DNA from: Selaginella moellendorffii | Lineage: Eukaryota; Streptophyta; Lycopodiopsida; Selaginellales; Selaginellaceae | Direction: 5' to 3' | Assembly: GCF_000143415.4 (NCBI RefSeq) | Contig: NW_003314304.1 | Span: forward strand, 973,191-1,037,190 | DNA length: 64,000 nt | Part shown: positions 1-10,125 of the stretch, one piece after another | How the letters are laid out: the number at the start of each line of letters is the position of its first letter | Numbering within the stretch: the first letter of the stretch is position 1 | Notes under the pieces: model-generated | Seen by the model: only the letters and a program-made list of their open reading frames with translations | Databases searched by the model: none | Told to the model about the DNA's origin: nothing | Position numbers and translations under genes: made by a program

Positions 1-1788
1 TGATGTCGCGGCAGCGGCGGCTTTGCTACCCACGCGAGCCGAGATGCTCCACAGAGATTCACCTTTGCCGCTGCTGCTCTTCTTCGCCGGAGCTGGAGCT
101 GGAGCTGGAGTGGGAGCTTGATCGGCGACAGCCGGAGGTGGAACAACACTTCCAGGATTCTTGGAAGTCTTGAGAAGCGGATGCTTGGGACCTCCAGTCT
201 TTCCCATCCCGTGAGCGAGCAGCCACCGCGACCCGGATTGCTGCTGCTTTTGCGTCCCCCAGATCCTCTTTTTGCCGTTGCCACCCTCGATCGAATCACC
301 CGACTTGAGACCCGCCATATGAACTCCAGTGATCTTGAACTGCGATGATGATCCCTGCTGCTGTTGCTGGAGTTCCTCCTCGTCCACCTCGCTGTTGCCT
401 TGGATCGAGACTCTCTTGAACATCTTTGGTCGAGGAGGAACGAGCACTCGCTCCGCCTGGACGAATGCCATCATCGGTGCTCCCACTGGCTCGAAGTTCC
501 TGAGAGGATCACGGAGCTGGACGAGCATGGCGAGCGTGAGTGTGTCACCCATGAGACCACCTTGATCCTGCGAAGAAGAAGAAGAAGAATCCATCACTCT
601 CTTGCCGCTACTGCCGCTGCTGCTGTGATCGTCGCTCGCGTTGGCCATCAAGACGATGTCCGTGGAATGCGCGGCGTGGTGAGCTGCAAGAACAGCCTTG
701 GTCTTGTCCGTCGTCTCGGCCTCGTCGTAAACTCCAGCGTCCAGCCTCATCCACTCGTCGAGCGAGATCGACATGGCCATCAATCCACTCTCACTGCCGT
801 GATCTTGCCCCGGTGCTGCCTCGATCAACCTCAAACTTCCACTCCCGCCACCTTCTAAAAGATTGCTGCTGCTGCCTGGCTCGATCGCGTATGGAGCTTC
901 CTCCTCGGCCATGTCCGACTGGATCTTGAGCCCCTGCATCGCCAGAGCCTCGATCTTCTCCATCGCCACCGGAGCCAGATCTTCCAGCGACATGAAAGTA
1001 TCATCCGAGCTTCGCGGCCTCGGCGAAGCACCACTTCCACCATATCTCCTCTGATCAAACAAGGCTCCAGAGCTGTTCTTGGCTACTTCTAGTCCACCAC
1101 TTCCACCATGCCCATACTCGAGAGCTAGCCTGTTACTACCACTGCCTTGTCCACCACCAAGAGCTGGATACCTGCGAAATCAAACGTGAATGAGTAAAAC
1201 CATCAACCATGCATCGTCGAAATCGCACCTTGGAGCTCCTTCCAGTGAAGCTTGACCCTCCATAGCTATCTGGTATATGTTCTTGCCGGTTATATCCTCG
1301 AGAGGCATCGTTTCCATGACTTGGAGCGCCATGTTTTCGGATCCACCGGCTGCGAGGCTGCGAAAGATATCCAAAACACCCGATCCCATCTCCGCAGGCA
1401 CCACCACTGGCTTGGAGACCTGGAGAACGAGCCGGCCATCGTTCCTTCCTCCCTGGAAATGGATCGGATTCATCGTTCGCAGCGAGCCACCGTCGCGAGT
1501 TGGAATCATGGAGCCGAGTCCGTCCGCGAGACATGGAGGCTCGGATGGTATCACCGCCAGAGCGCTGGCTGCCGAGAAATCCCCCGCGTGCTTTGGAGGA
1601 GATCTCTGGAAAGCTCGCTCGTTGAGACCCCACTCTTGCATGAGAGCCTCGGCCTCGGCGTCCTCGAGAAGCTTTGCTCGAGCTTTGCTCCTCGCTGCCT
1701 GTGCTGCCTTCTGGAGCTCCATCTCCGCCGCGTCCATGAAGGCCGAGAGATCGTCGTCTTCTTCGCTGCCCCAGCTTCCAACCTGGAT

Positions 1789-1819
<31 letters not shown>

Positions 1820-3243
1820 ATCGCTGGTCGAGAGTAAGGCACAAGAACAGTAGAAGTCTCTTCCTCCGCCACGATTCCTCCACCTCCAAAGTTCCTCCCG
1901 AGCAGAGCTTGCTCCTCCTCGAACTGCCGCAGCAGCAATCCCCGCGGCGAGCAGCTGTAAATCTCTCCCTCGTCGTCCGAGCTCGTTCCCAGCATGTGTA
2001 AGAACTTCTCGGCCTCGTCGTCCAGCTCGCCACCCTCGCTCTCGGGATGAAAGCTCCGGTCCTCCTCGAAGAAACTCTCCTCCACTCGACGAGACGACTC
2101 CTCCACGCCTTGATCCACCACGGAGAAGTCCGCCTCGCCGTCATCCTCGTCTCGATCATCCGACTGCTCCATACTAAACTCTTTGAGCTCCTGTTCTTGC
2201 TGCCTCCCAGGAGTATCCGGCGCCAGCAGCCCCGAGCTGGAGCTCATCGTCATGGCTGTCCCGGTGTCCTCCTCCTCCTCCGGATCATCGTCGTCAAGGT
2301 TTAGATTCTCCACGTCGATCGAGTACTCGGGCTCCGACTGCGCGGGAGAAGCTCCGCCACCTTTCTGCTGCTGCTTCCTCACACCGGAGAGAGCGATCAC
2401 ACCTTGCGGCGAGCTCGGCAAGCTGCTAAAGGACCTCACCAGCCTTGAATCCGGCGGAGAGTGCGAGCTGAACTTCCCGGTAGTAGCAGCATCCGTGGAC
2501 GATGGAACAGGGTCACCACTCTCATCCATCTCATACCCGAAAGTCACCACCAAAATCCCACCTTTGGCCCTCCCGGAGAGCTTGAAGCTCGTGTTCCAGC
2601 TGCTCTTCTTCCCCGATCCCCGAGCGGAGCTATCGTCCGGGAGGATCCGGCTGAGATCGAGCCTGTGCTTGCCGAGCTCGAGCTCGCTAGCATCAGGAGC
2701 CACGACCGAGAGAGTGAAGGTCTTGGACGTGTAGCGAACGCCACCGCTGGAGCTGGAGCTGCCATAGACGGCGCACTTGATCCGGAGAGCCTCCTCGAAA
2801 TCGGCACAGCCTTTGAAAACCAGGGAAGGCACTGTTCTTGCCTCGCTCTCCTTGTGCTTGAGCCGGACCTGGAGACGAAGGCCCTCCAGCGATGTTGGGA
2901 GCTTGCTAATCCCGTGGACGTGGGCAACGAACTCGCAACCAAACCTCGTCTGGCCGATGTGCGCCAGAGCTCGCAGCGGCTTCCAGTCCCAGAGGCTGCC
3001 GCCCTTCTTCTTGCGCTGGTGGGCGATTGGGAGCTGCTGCGTCACTGCCGCCGCTGGCACAGACCCCTGATCGCTCAAGAAATCGGGAAGATCGGCCCCG
3101 TCCGAGTGCCATGTTAGCAGCGCTCGATCTTGCGGCTCCTTCCTGCTGCCCTTGGCCTTGTAGAGCGCCTGGCTGAGCGCCTCGAGCTCGCGGAGCAGCT
3201 GCCCTCCAGCGTCTGCCCGAGAGGATGGAACCGACCCGACCAT
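1..3243 (-). CDS. PMI1: PLASTID MOVEMENT IMPAIRED 1-like NT-C2 protein (3' end outside window)
   Basis: PMI1 proteins are cytosolic or membrane-peripheral factors needed for light-driven chloroplast and nuclear positioning. Two exons are visible: 1229-3243 and 1-1171, joined by a 57-bp intron (donor AAG|GTGCG, acceptor TTTCGCAG); the frame stays open to base 1. With the start at 3243, residues 12-27 carry the family N-terminus (QLLRELEALSQALYK), and an NT-C2 (EEIG1/EHBP1-type) domain runs from about residue 84 (LWDWKPL) to 238 (VVTFGYEM). A long acidic and serine-rich middle contains a nine-glutamine tract. The far C-terminal part shows family words: ITGVHMAGLK, QSGSRWLLAHGMGK, HPLLK and LWSISARV, so probably only a few dozen residues are missing. 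An upstream in-frame ATG at 3324 would add 27 residues unlike the family; I prefer 3243. A 5'UTR intron is possible (CAG|GTACG near 3498). Confidence 0.9.
1789..1818 (-). repeat. CAG microsatellite encoding poly-Q in PMI1-like gene
   Basis: An uninterrupted run of CTG on the plus strand (CAG in the coding sense) encodes about nine glutamines in the acidic middle of the PMI1-like protein. It is likely to vary in length between individuals. Confidence 0.85.
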
Positions 3244-4299
3244 GTGTGATCTCACCCGTGCAGCCGATTTCTCGCTCGCAGATCCAGTTGGGCAGGGGGA
3301 GCGGCGGCCGGGGAGCGAACCCAAGTCGTCAAAATCGGATTTTGGCGCTCAGGGCGGCCGGATCGGGTGCTCGCGCGGAGAGGGGAAGAACGGTATGATG
3401 CATGGCATAAATCTTGGCGAAGAACATGCAAGAAAAGGGGGTAAAGGATGAAACTTTTAGAACAAAGTGGATGATCTTTGCAAGGAGAAAGTCGTACCTG
3501 GAGTGGCTTCTTCTTCTTCCTCTCGCCTGGCGCGCCCTGGAAAATGGAGAACAGCGCACGCCACTGGCGATGGTGTTTTTAGGGCGGTGAAAAACGAGCA
3601 ACAGCAACAGCAAAGGGTTTTTATGTTGGTTTTACGGCGCCATTTTTCCCTCTCCGTGCTCTGCCAAAGTTCTTGTCTCTCAATTCAAACACTTGCTCTC
3701 ATGATTCTCGAGAAAGCTTTGGATCAATCAATCAGTCGCTCAATCAATCAACGTGATCCATGGATTATCAACGCTATACACTTCATTGTTTTTGCATTGC
3801 TGGGTTTCTTTTGCGTTGTTGGATTGTGATCTTCCACCGAGGCATGCAAAAGAAACCATTCCGAGTTGGTTGGGATCTCCCGGCTGGAATTGCCATATAC
3901 AAATCAGTGCTCGTTCGAAAGAGCTTGGAGGGAGCGGCAAAGCGGCAAAGCTCGCGCGAAATTCTATGCAACTTTCGCCTCGATGGTGGTGAAAACTTTG
4001 GCTTTAGCCTGGAGCTCCCCGATCGATTGCCGGAATTGTTGGATGCAGTAAACTTCCGAGGTTGGTAAACTAGTGTGTTGTCAAATGCATCCAACAAACT
4101 CAAATAGATCCAAGAAACTTTGCCGCCTCCAGAGCAAAACGATGGCGACGTGTTCCAACAAATAGTATATTCGATTAGGGTAAGAAAAAAGGGATTCGAA
4201 CCCGCGCAACGGAAAAGGGCATATTCGATTAGGGCATGAGCGCGCAAGAGAAGAAGGGGCCTCGCTTGCGCACAGCATCGCGCGCCGCCGGCGCGTGGA
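3244..4299. other. intergenic region between two divergent genes
   Basis: Shared upstream region of the minus-strand PMI1-like gene and the plus-strand PPR gene. The open frames here lack family words and codon regularity. The only structured item is a 14-bp direct repeat around a tRNA-like box (4167-4234), listed separately. 5'UTRs of both genes must lie here, but I cannot fix transcription starts. Confidence 0.6.
4167..4234 (-). repeat. tRNA T-arm-like fragment between 14-bp direct repeats
   Basis: The 14-mer ATATTCGATTAGGG occurs at 4167-4180 and again at 4221-4234. Between them lie 40 bases which on the minus strand contain GGGTTCGAATCCC, a perfect RNA polymerase III B-box/T-arm core, followed by a run of six T. 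The D-arm, anticodon arm and acceptor stem of a full tRNA are not found. The layout resembles a short insertion of a tRNA 3' half with a target-site duplication, or a truncated SINE. It lies about 65 bp upstream of the PPR start codon. Confidence 0.45.
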
Positions 4300-5691
4300 A
4301 TGCAATTGCCGTCGCTGGTCCGCGCCATTCGCTCCTGCGACGATCTCCAGCTCGCCCGCCGCCTCCACTCGCGGATCTTGGACCTCCGCTACCGCCCCCA
4401 CTTCGTCTTCCTCGCCAATCTGCTGATGCAAGCGTATGGCAAGTGCGGCAGCGCCCATGAATCGCGTCGGGTTTTCCATACCATCGATTCGCTCGCGCGC
4501 CCCAATCTCTTCTCCTGGACAATCCTCCTCACAGCAAATGCCCAGAACGGGGATCTCGCGGCCGCCAAGGAGGTGTTTGACAAGATGCCCCACAGGGACG
4601 TGGTGACGTGGACGGCCCTCATTGGCGCCTGCGCTCGGGCCTGCCACGTGGTGGAGGCCGAGTCGCTGCTCTCCAGGATCCCTGCCACGGATGCGATCGC
4701 GTGGAGCAGCATGATCGTGGCATATTCCCTGGCCGGGGATATTCCTCTAGCGAGGAATCTCTTCGAGAGCTTGGGCCAGGAGCGCGACGTGGTGGCCGAG
4801 ACGGCGATGCTCCACGCATATGCCCTCGCGGGGTATCTGCGCGAGGCTCGCGAGCTGTTCGATTCCATGGCCGCCAAGAACGAGATCTCCTGGAGCGCGA
4901 TGCTGGGGGGTCTCGCGGATCGAAGCTTGATGGACGAGGCGGCGGCGCTGCTGGATCGAATGCCGCAGCACGACCTAGTCTGCTGGACCGCGATGCTGCT
5001 GGGCTATGCCCGGAAAGGGGATTTGGATCGCGCGAAGGCGCTGTTTGATCACATCCCGGAGCGCGATCTCGTGTGTTGGACGGCGATGGTGGAGGCGGCG
5101 GCGGGCAGGGTCGAGCTCGAGATCGCGGCGGCGGTGTTTGATCGAATGCCCGCGAGGAATGTGGTGTCGTGGACGGCGATAGTGGCGGCGCTGGGGCAGG
5201 AGCTCCGAGTGGACGATGCCCGGTTGCTCTTCGATGCGATGCCCGAGCACGACACGATCTCGCGCAACGCGATGCTGTTTGGATTGGGGAAGATGGGGCG
5301 AGTGGAGGAATCCAAGGCTATGTTCGATGCGATGAGCGATCGAAGCATGGTTTCCTGGACGGCGATGCTGGCGATCTTTGGGCGGATGGGGCAGCTCGAT
5401 CGGGCAGAGGGAGTGTTTGATCGAATGCCCAAGAGGGATGTGGTGTCTTGGACAGCGCTGGTGACGCTCTACATCCAAGACGGGCAAATGGAGGCCGCCA
5501 AAGCTGCGTATGATCGAATGCCACAGGCTGACATTGTGCCGTGGAATGCCATGCTCCAGGCCAAGATCCACTTTGATGGGTTTGGACATGCAAAGTGGCT
5601 GTTTGATAGAATGCCGCAGTGGGATTCCATCTCGTGCATGGCCCTTGTCGGCCTTCTCAATCTTAAAAAGCTACTAACACCCCTTCAATAA
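4300..5691 (+). CDS. PLS-type pentatricopeptide repeat protein without E/DYW domain
   Basis: A 463-residue intronless PPR protein, probably targeted to mitochondria or plastids to bind a specific organelle RNA. After residue 70 it is an almost regular array of about 31-residue repeats of the S type, each with a W-T-A-M/L core (DVVTWTALI, DLVCWTAML, NVVSWTAIV) and an F-D-x-M-P end. The protein stops after the last repeat with a short unrelated tail. The E, E+ and DYW regions that perform or recruit C-to-U editing are absent, and no matching exon is visible downstream. It may be a stand-alone RNA binder that recruits a DYW partner, or a gene that lost its 3' end. The ATG at 4300 is the first in the repeat frame. 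The N-terminus is basic, but a transit peptide is not obvious. Confidence 0.85.
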   Translation: MQLPSLVRAIRSCDDLQLARRLHSRILDLRYRPHFVFLANLLMQAYGKCGSAHESRRVFHTIDSLARPNLFSWTILLTANAQNGDLAAAKEVFDKMPHRDVVTWTALIGACARACHVVEAESLLSRIPATDAIAWSSMIVAYSLAGDIPLARNLFESLGQERDVVAETAMLHAYALAGYLREARELFDSMAAKNEISWSAMLGGLADRSLMDEAAALLDRMPQHDLVCWTAMLLGYARKGDLDRAKALFDHIPERDLVCWTAMVEAAAGRVELEIAAAVFDRMPARNVVSWTAIVAALGQELRVDDARLLFDAMPEHDTISRNAMLFGLGKMGRVEESKAMFDAMSDRSMVSWTAMLAIFGRMGQLDRAEGVFDRMPKRDVVSWTALVTLYIQDGQMEAAKAAYDRMPQADIVPWNAMLQAKIHFDGFGHAKWLFDRMPQWDSISCMALVGLLNLKKLLTPLQ

Positions 5692-6041
5692 TATGAACTT
5701 ATTTTGTTGATTAACCTAAAGAATATATTTAGAATAGCTAGGATATTCCCAAACCTAATGTTCCTTTTCTATAAACAAATGAATGAATTAAAATTAATTA
5801 ACTTAGCTATCTCTAGCTCGATTAAGTGATATTTCGTTGATCTTAAAGCTTCGTGTCTTGGTGGTCGCTGCCTTAAAGAATCCCAATCGATCGACACGGA
5901 GTTTGGAGCGATTTCGTGGCAGGGAATCTCGATCGTTTCAGAGGGAAGGCAAAAAATTGGTTTTTCAGTGTCTAGCTTAGAGAAAGAAGGAAAAATGGGT
6001 CGTTTCTTCGGTAGAAGCTCACGACTTTTGGAAGAAGAAAA

Positions 6042-7460
6042 ATGCCTCAAAGAACAAATGCGAAGGAGGTAAGCGAGTTTGAGAAATTTTTCTTCCTTGC
6101 GAGAGAGATTTAAAGATCAATTTATTTTTTAATTTCTTCGCAGCTTTTCTGGCCCCGACAAGTTCTTCGCAAGCTGCCCGGGTCGGACGCGTTCAATGAC
6201 GAAGACGACGACCACGACGACATGCAAAGCAGCGGCGATGGCAACTTGTCACGAATATAATGCTAAACTTTCCATAAACTTTTGCTCGTGTTCTTCCTCA
6301 GATTCGAGTGAGCATGAGGTTGGGCTCAAGCCTGCGAAGTTTGCCCCCGATGTATCCAACGACAGGTCTCGAGAAAAATCTAAATATGGATCTTTAGTAC
6401 TTTTTATTTTGTCTTTCAAGCAAACACTGTGGTTCCTGCGCGAGGACGCTGTGGACACAGCTTGTCGACACTCTAGACTACCAGTACGTCTCTCAAAATT
6501 CGATTTTGCGAGGAGCTCTTGCTTAGCAGTCGCGAAATCTTTGTCCAGGATATGGAAGATCTGGGAAGTCTCCAGACCCGATTTTGATCTTCGAAAGTGA
6601 TCCACCCGTGCATATGTACGTGATCGGGTAAGCGAAACTCGAGAGAGTTTTTTTTTTTCGAGAGTTTAAACCAAACTCTCGAGAACTCAAGAGTTTTTCG
6701 GTGGTTTTCGTTCCTTTGAATGCCGGCAACGTCCTGGGAGCCGCCGACAACATCCCCGTCGCAAAGTGGGAGTCGCTCATCCGCAAGACTCTCAATGGCG
6801 CCGCTGTTCATCCCGGCGACGAAACTTTCTCCTCGCTGCTCTCATCATTGTCATCATCATCGGAAGAACAATCTCGCCAGGGCGGTGCATCGCCAACGAT
6901 TTGTTCTTCCGAAACTGGAGGAGGAGTATTCCACCGGAGGAGCCGGAGTGCCCCGGACCAAAACTTTCTCAACACCTGGACCCCGAGCATCCCGCGCTCT
7001 AGCTCCGACGCTACCATCAAGCTCGCGGATTTGCCATGTCCAAGCCCCCGGCCATCTCGGCTTGTCTCTCGGACAACACGACGATGGCTTCTCCCGGAAA
7101 CTCGGAGAACTCGTGAGCAAACAAATGGTGGGAGTGTATGTCATCATCTGGATCCGCAAGAACCTTTGCAGGCACGTCCACGGCCTCAAATTTTGCTGCG
7201 TTGGCTGTGGGATACTGTGGAAACAAGGTAAGTTTTTCCAGCTTTCTTTGACGATCTTCTGGATTTTTGGTTTTTGACCTTGCGGGGATTGTCTTCTCTA
7301 CTCAGGGCTCCATTGCTGTCAGTATGTTGCTCCACCAGACGAGTTTTGCTTCGTTTGCACACATTTGATGTCGGGTGACAGGGAAGGTGACGAGCTGTGA
7401 CGGAATGCCAACGTTGCAGAGATTCTCTGGCGGACAGCATTTAATTGATTTAGCAAGCTT
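6042..7460 (+). pseudogene. decayed type I inositol polyphosphate 5-phosphatase
   Basis: Remnant of a plant 5-phosphatase (the family that removes the 5-phosphate from inositol phosphates and phosphoinositides). Pieces occur in the right order but in shifting frames. A start exon at 6042-6068 is followed after an intron by LFWPRQVLRK and an acidic stretch (about 6143-6250). HMYVIG appears near 6620, VPLNAGNVLGAADN and KWESLIRKTLN at 6710-6800, SKQMVGVYV and the following strand at 7110-7210, and after another intron GSIAVSMLLHQTSF at 7306-7350. Breaks: a frameshift between the linker and SKQMVG, a damaged MGYxGNKG-like segment at the 7230 junction, a one-base deletion after HQTSF (about 7352), and an in-frame TGA within the word GDEL-RNAN (about 7398). 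The catalytic C-terminal half is missing. The residual match is strong, so the gene died fairly recently. Confidence 0.8.
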
Positions 7461-9159
7461 GCTATGGTGTGCAATTTGTAAAAGGGTAAAAAATATAGTG
7501 GTATATTTCACTCACAATATAGTGTTTATGTGGCATTTTTTTTATTGGTTCAGCATTAAATGTTAATCCCATTGCAATGGATGCTCTATTCAATAGGTGG
7601 ATGATATTATGCGATAAGTGGATGATATCTCCATAATATGAACATTGCACTACACATACCTTTGTGCATAGATGCCATATAATTTCATGTTTCATCAAAT
7701 TTAAGCTTTCAGCCTAATGTCAATTTATAATAAGAAGAAAATAGATTGTTGTTTAGCAACAAAGAGGTTTAATTAGATATGCCATTTTTTTTCTACTTTA
7801 AAGAGAGAAAGGGTATAAAGCATATACTTAAGTATATTCTAGACATTCTCTGATTAGGTCTTAGGGTTTAAAAGGCGTTTTGGTTTGCTAGTGATTGGTT
7901 TTAAATGTTTTTGTGGGTTCTTTCTTAGATTTGCTTTAAATTTGTGTCATTGAAACCTTTTCTTCCAGATTTACTGGAAGATGTGGAGGAAGAGGAGGAG
8001 GATGGCCTTCCATTCAATTTTAATGATTTGGATTATGGTTCAGGTGTGGATAATGATAATGATACTCTCCCACCATCATCATGTTCTTTGCTTTAACAAT
8101 ATATCAACATAGTATTAATTAGGCAATAAAATTATTTAAATGTCAAACAACTCCAGATTAAACAGATCAAATTTAAGTAACATATACATATATGTGTGTT
8201 TGATAGTATATGTGCATTAAATGTAAACAAAAACTATTGCATGTATTGATCATGAAATCACAACACATGGCCCAGACACTAGGAAAAGATCTTGGAGCAT
8301 GGGATGTCCTGGAGTTCAAAGCTTGGAGGGAGTTGAGCACGAAGCTTTTAAGAGCACAAAAGAACTTTTGATTGGAACATAGAGATTTGGAGCATGGAGT
8401 ATGGCTTGGAGGTAGGAGTAGGCAGGCTCAAGGCCCTTGAGGATCCTTATAGTGGCTAGTGGCTGATGCATTCTCCTGCTCTGCAGCCTTCTTAGATTCA
8501 GTGAGTGTTGAGTCTCCAACGTTTGTTTACTTGTAGATCAAATTGAAGTGTTGGTCTAATCCTTAGTTCACTTGCAGCTTGCAGTGTTTTTCAAATCCAC
8601 TAATCTGACAAGAGCTTATAGCTGCATGGAGGGTGGTTTTACTTGATGATGGTCCATTGAATGCCTGGGCAATGGATCTGTTGGATGCACTCTAGTCACA
8701 CATGGCATGGGCAAGCTTATCATTCCATTTATTAGCTTGGCCCATTTGTTTTTCATTTCTTTTTTGTTAGGTCTAATGATATTCTTTGAGAGTATTCAGC
8801 AGAGGTATCAAGAAAGATAGAAGTTAATATGTGTATAGTCTTCCTCAAGGAAGCTGAGTACACAGATTACAAGACATATTGCATTACTAAGATTTTTGTA
8901 GTAGAGATTGATTATCAAGTTATGCTTTTCCATTTTTACTCAAGGAGTTTGGGCAACTTGTAATCAACAGCCCAGTGTTTGCTAAGCAATTTCTAGGTAG
9001 TGCATGCTATAACCACAGAGCCATGAAAGCCATGAAGAATAAAATAGACCGTCTCATTGGAAACCAACCGAGAATCCTTTGACGCACGGGGCAAAGAAAG
9101 ATGCGAATCATCGCACTGTCCACGTGGACGGCATCCAGGGGGACATGGATCTAGATTAG
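7461..9159. other. AT-rich intergenic region with one possible orphan exon
   Basis: No gene is supported across this stretch. The one item that looks exon-like is 7970-8095, listed separately. The remaining open frames are short, AT-driven and without family words. Base composition turns abruptly AT-rich just after the 5-phosphatase remnant ends, as if that gene's 3' part had been replaced by other DNA. Confidence 0.55.
7970..8095 (+). other. possible orphan terminal exon, acidic
   Basis: A splice-acceptor-like tract (CCTTTTCTTCCAG) precedes an open stretch beginning DLLEDVEEEEEDG, continuing through FNFNDLDYGSG and ending SSCSLL before TAA at about 8093. The acidic composition and C-terminal position would suit the last exon of a transposase or regulatory protein, but no upstream exon is recognisable in the AT-rich sequence before it. 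I do not recognise the family, and this could be chance. Confidence 0.2.
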
Positions 9160-10125
9160 GCCACTCACGCCAGGAGCAGCTACTGGCCGAATCGATACCT
9201 CTCCAACATGATTGTTTACATGTATGGCAAATGCGGGAGCTTGGGCGATGCCGAGGCCAATGTCTTCTCCTCCGTTACACCCGTGGAGATCTCCAACCTC
9301 GACATCTCCTCGGGCGAGGCCTGCGCGGCCTTCTTCTTCCGCAGGATACCACACACGGACATTGTCTTGTGGAATTTGATCCTCCAGGCCTTCGCCCAGC
9401 GGGAGATTTTCAAGAGAATGCCGTGCTCGAGCATCTTCTACTTCACTACTATCGTCTCCGGATTCGCCCAGGTGGGATCCCTCGACCACGCGATGCGAGC
9501 GTTCCATTTCATCCCCGAGAAGAGCGCTGTCTCGTGGAATGCTGTCTCGCAGATCGGCCAGCACCACACCGCCTTCGATCACTCCCCCGATAGAAACGAT
9601 CTGACTTGGACCTTTTGGATAGCCGGATATGCCCAGAATGGGCATATGGAGCAGGACGTAGTGATGTTTGCTTTGGTGCTTTCGATAAATCTAATCTCTT
9701 GCAATATAATGCTTGTTGGTTTTGGTAATAACGATTTCTTATCACAAGCTGTAGATCTCTTTTCTAGAATGCCTTGTATAGATTCTTATTCATGGGGTAG
9801 TTTAGTCTCAAAATATGCCCGCAATGGGTATCTGGAAGACATGTTAGAGAGCTTTAACACCGAAGATCCAAACACACTTATAGGCGCGTACTCGCAAAAG
9901 GAAGCCTCAAATGGGCATTTTGACACCTCTCTTTGAAAGAATGCCAGGGAGAAGCACCGTGACTTACACCGACCTGTCGTCGAACCGGAGCATGGAATTG
10001 TGGCGGCCTTTTCCTACAGTGGATTGGGGCTTTACCACAGAATGGAGGTTCCCGACGAGGTAACTCTGATGGCCGTGCTCATCACTTGTAGCAACTCGGG
10101 CACGATGAAACGAGTCACTCGATCG
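9160..10125 (+). pseudogene. decayed PLS-type PPR gene
   Basis: PPR words run in one main frame from about 9190: IVYMYGKCGSLGDA, DIVLWNLILQAFAQ, SGFAQVGSLDHA, AVSWNAVS, WIAGYAQNGH, LISCNIMLVGFG, then a stop at about 9934. The frame then changes and continues with FERMPGRSTVTYTDL and, shifted again, GLYHRMEVPDEVTLMAVL near 10030-10090, which is the usual last PPR plus E-domain start. Repeat lengths are irregular, with pieces of motifs deleted. Beyond 10125 a weak DYW-like trace may continue to about 10270. Two frame changes and a stop make a functional product unlikely. Confidence 0.7.

Noticed and set aside
364-3117. Long plus-strand open frames opposite the PMI1-like gene
   Set aside because: They are antisense shadows of the G+C-rich coding exons, without family words.
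6196-6600. 134-codon plus-strand open frame
   Set aside because: It lies within the 5-phosphatase remnant in a frame that does not match the family there; the family words are in other frames.
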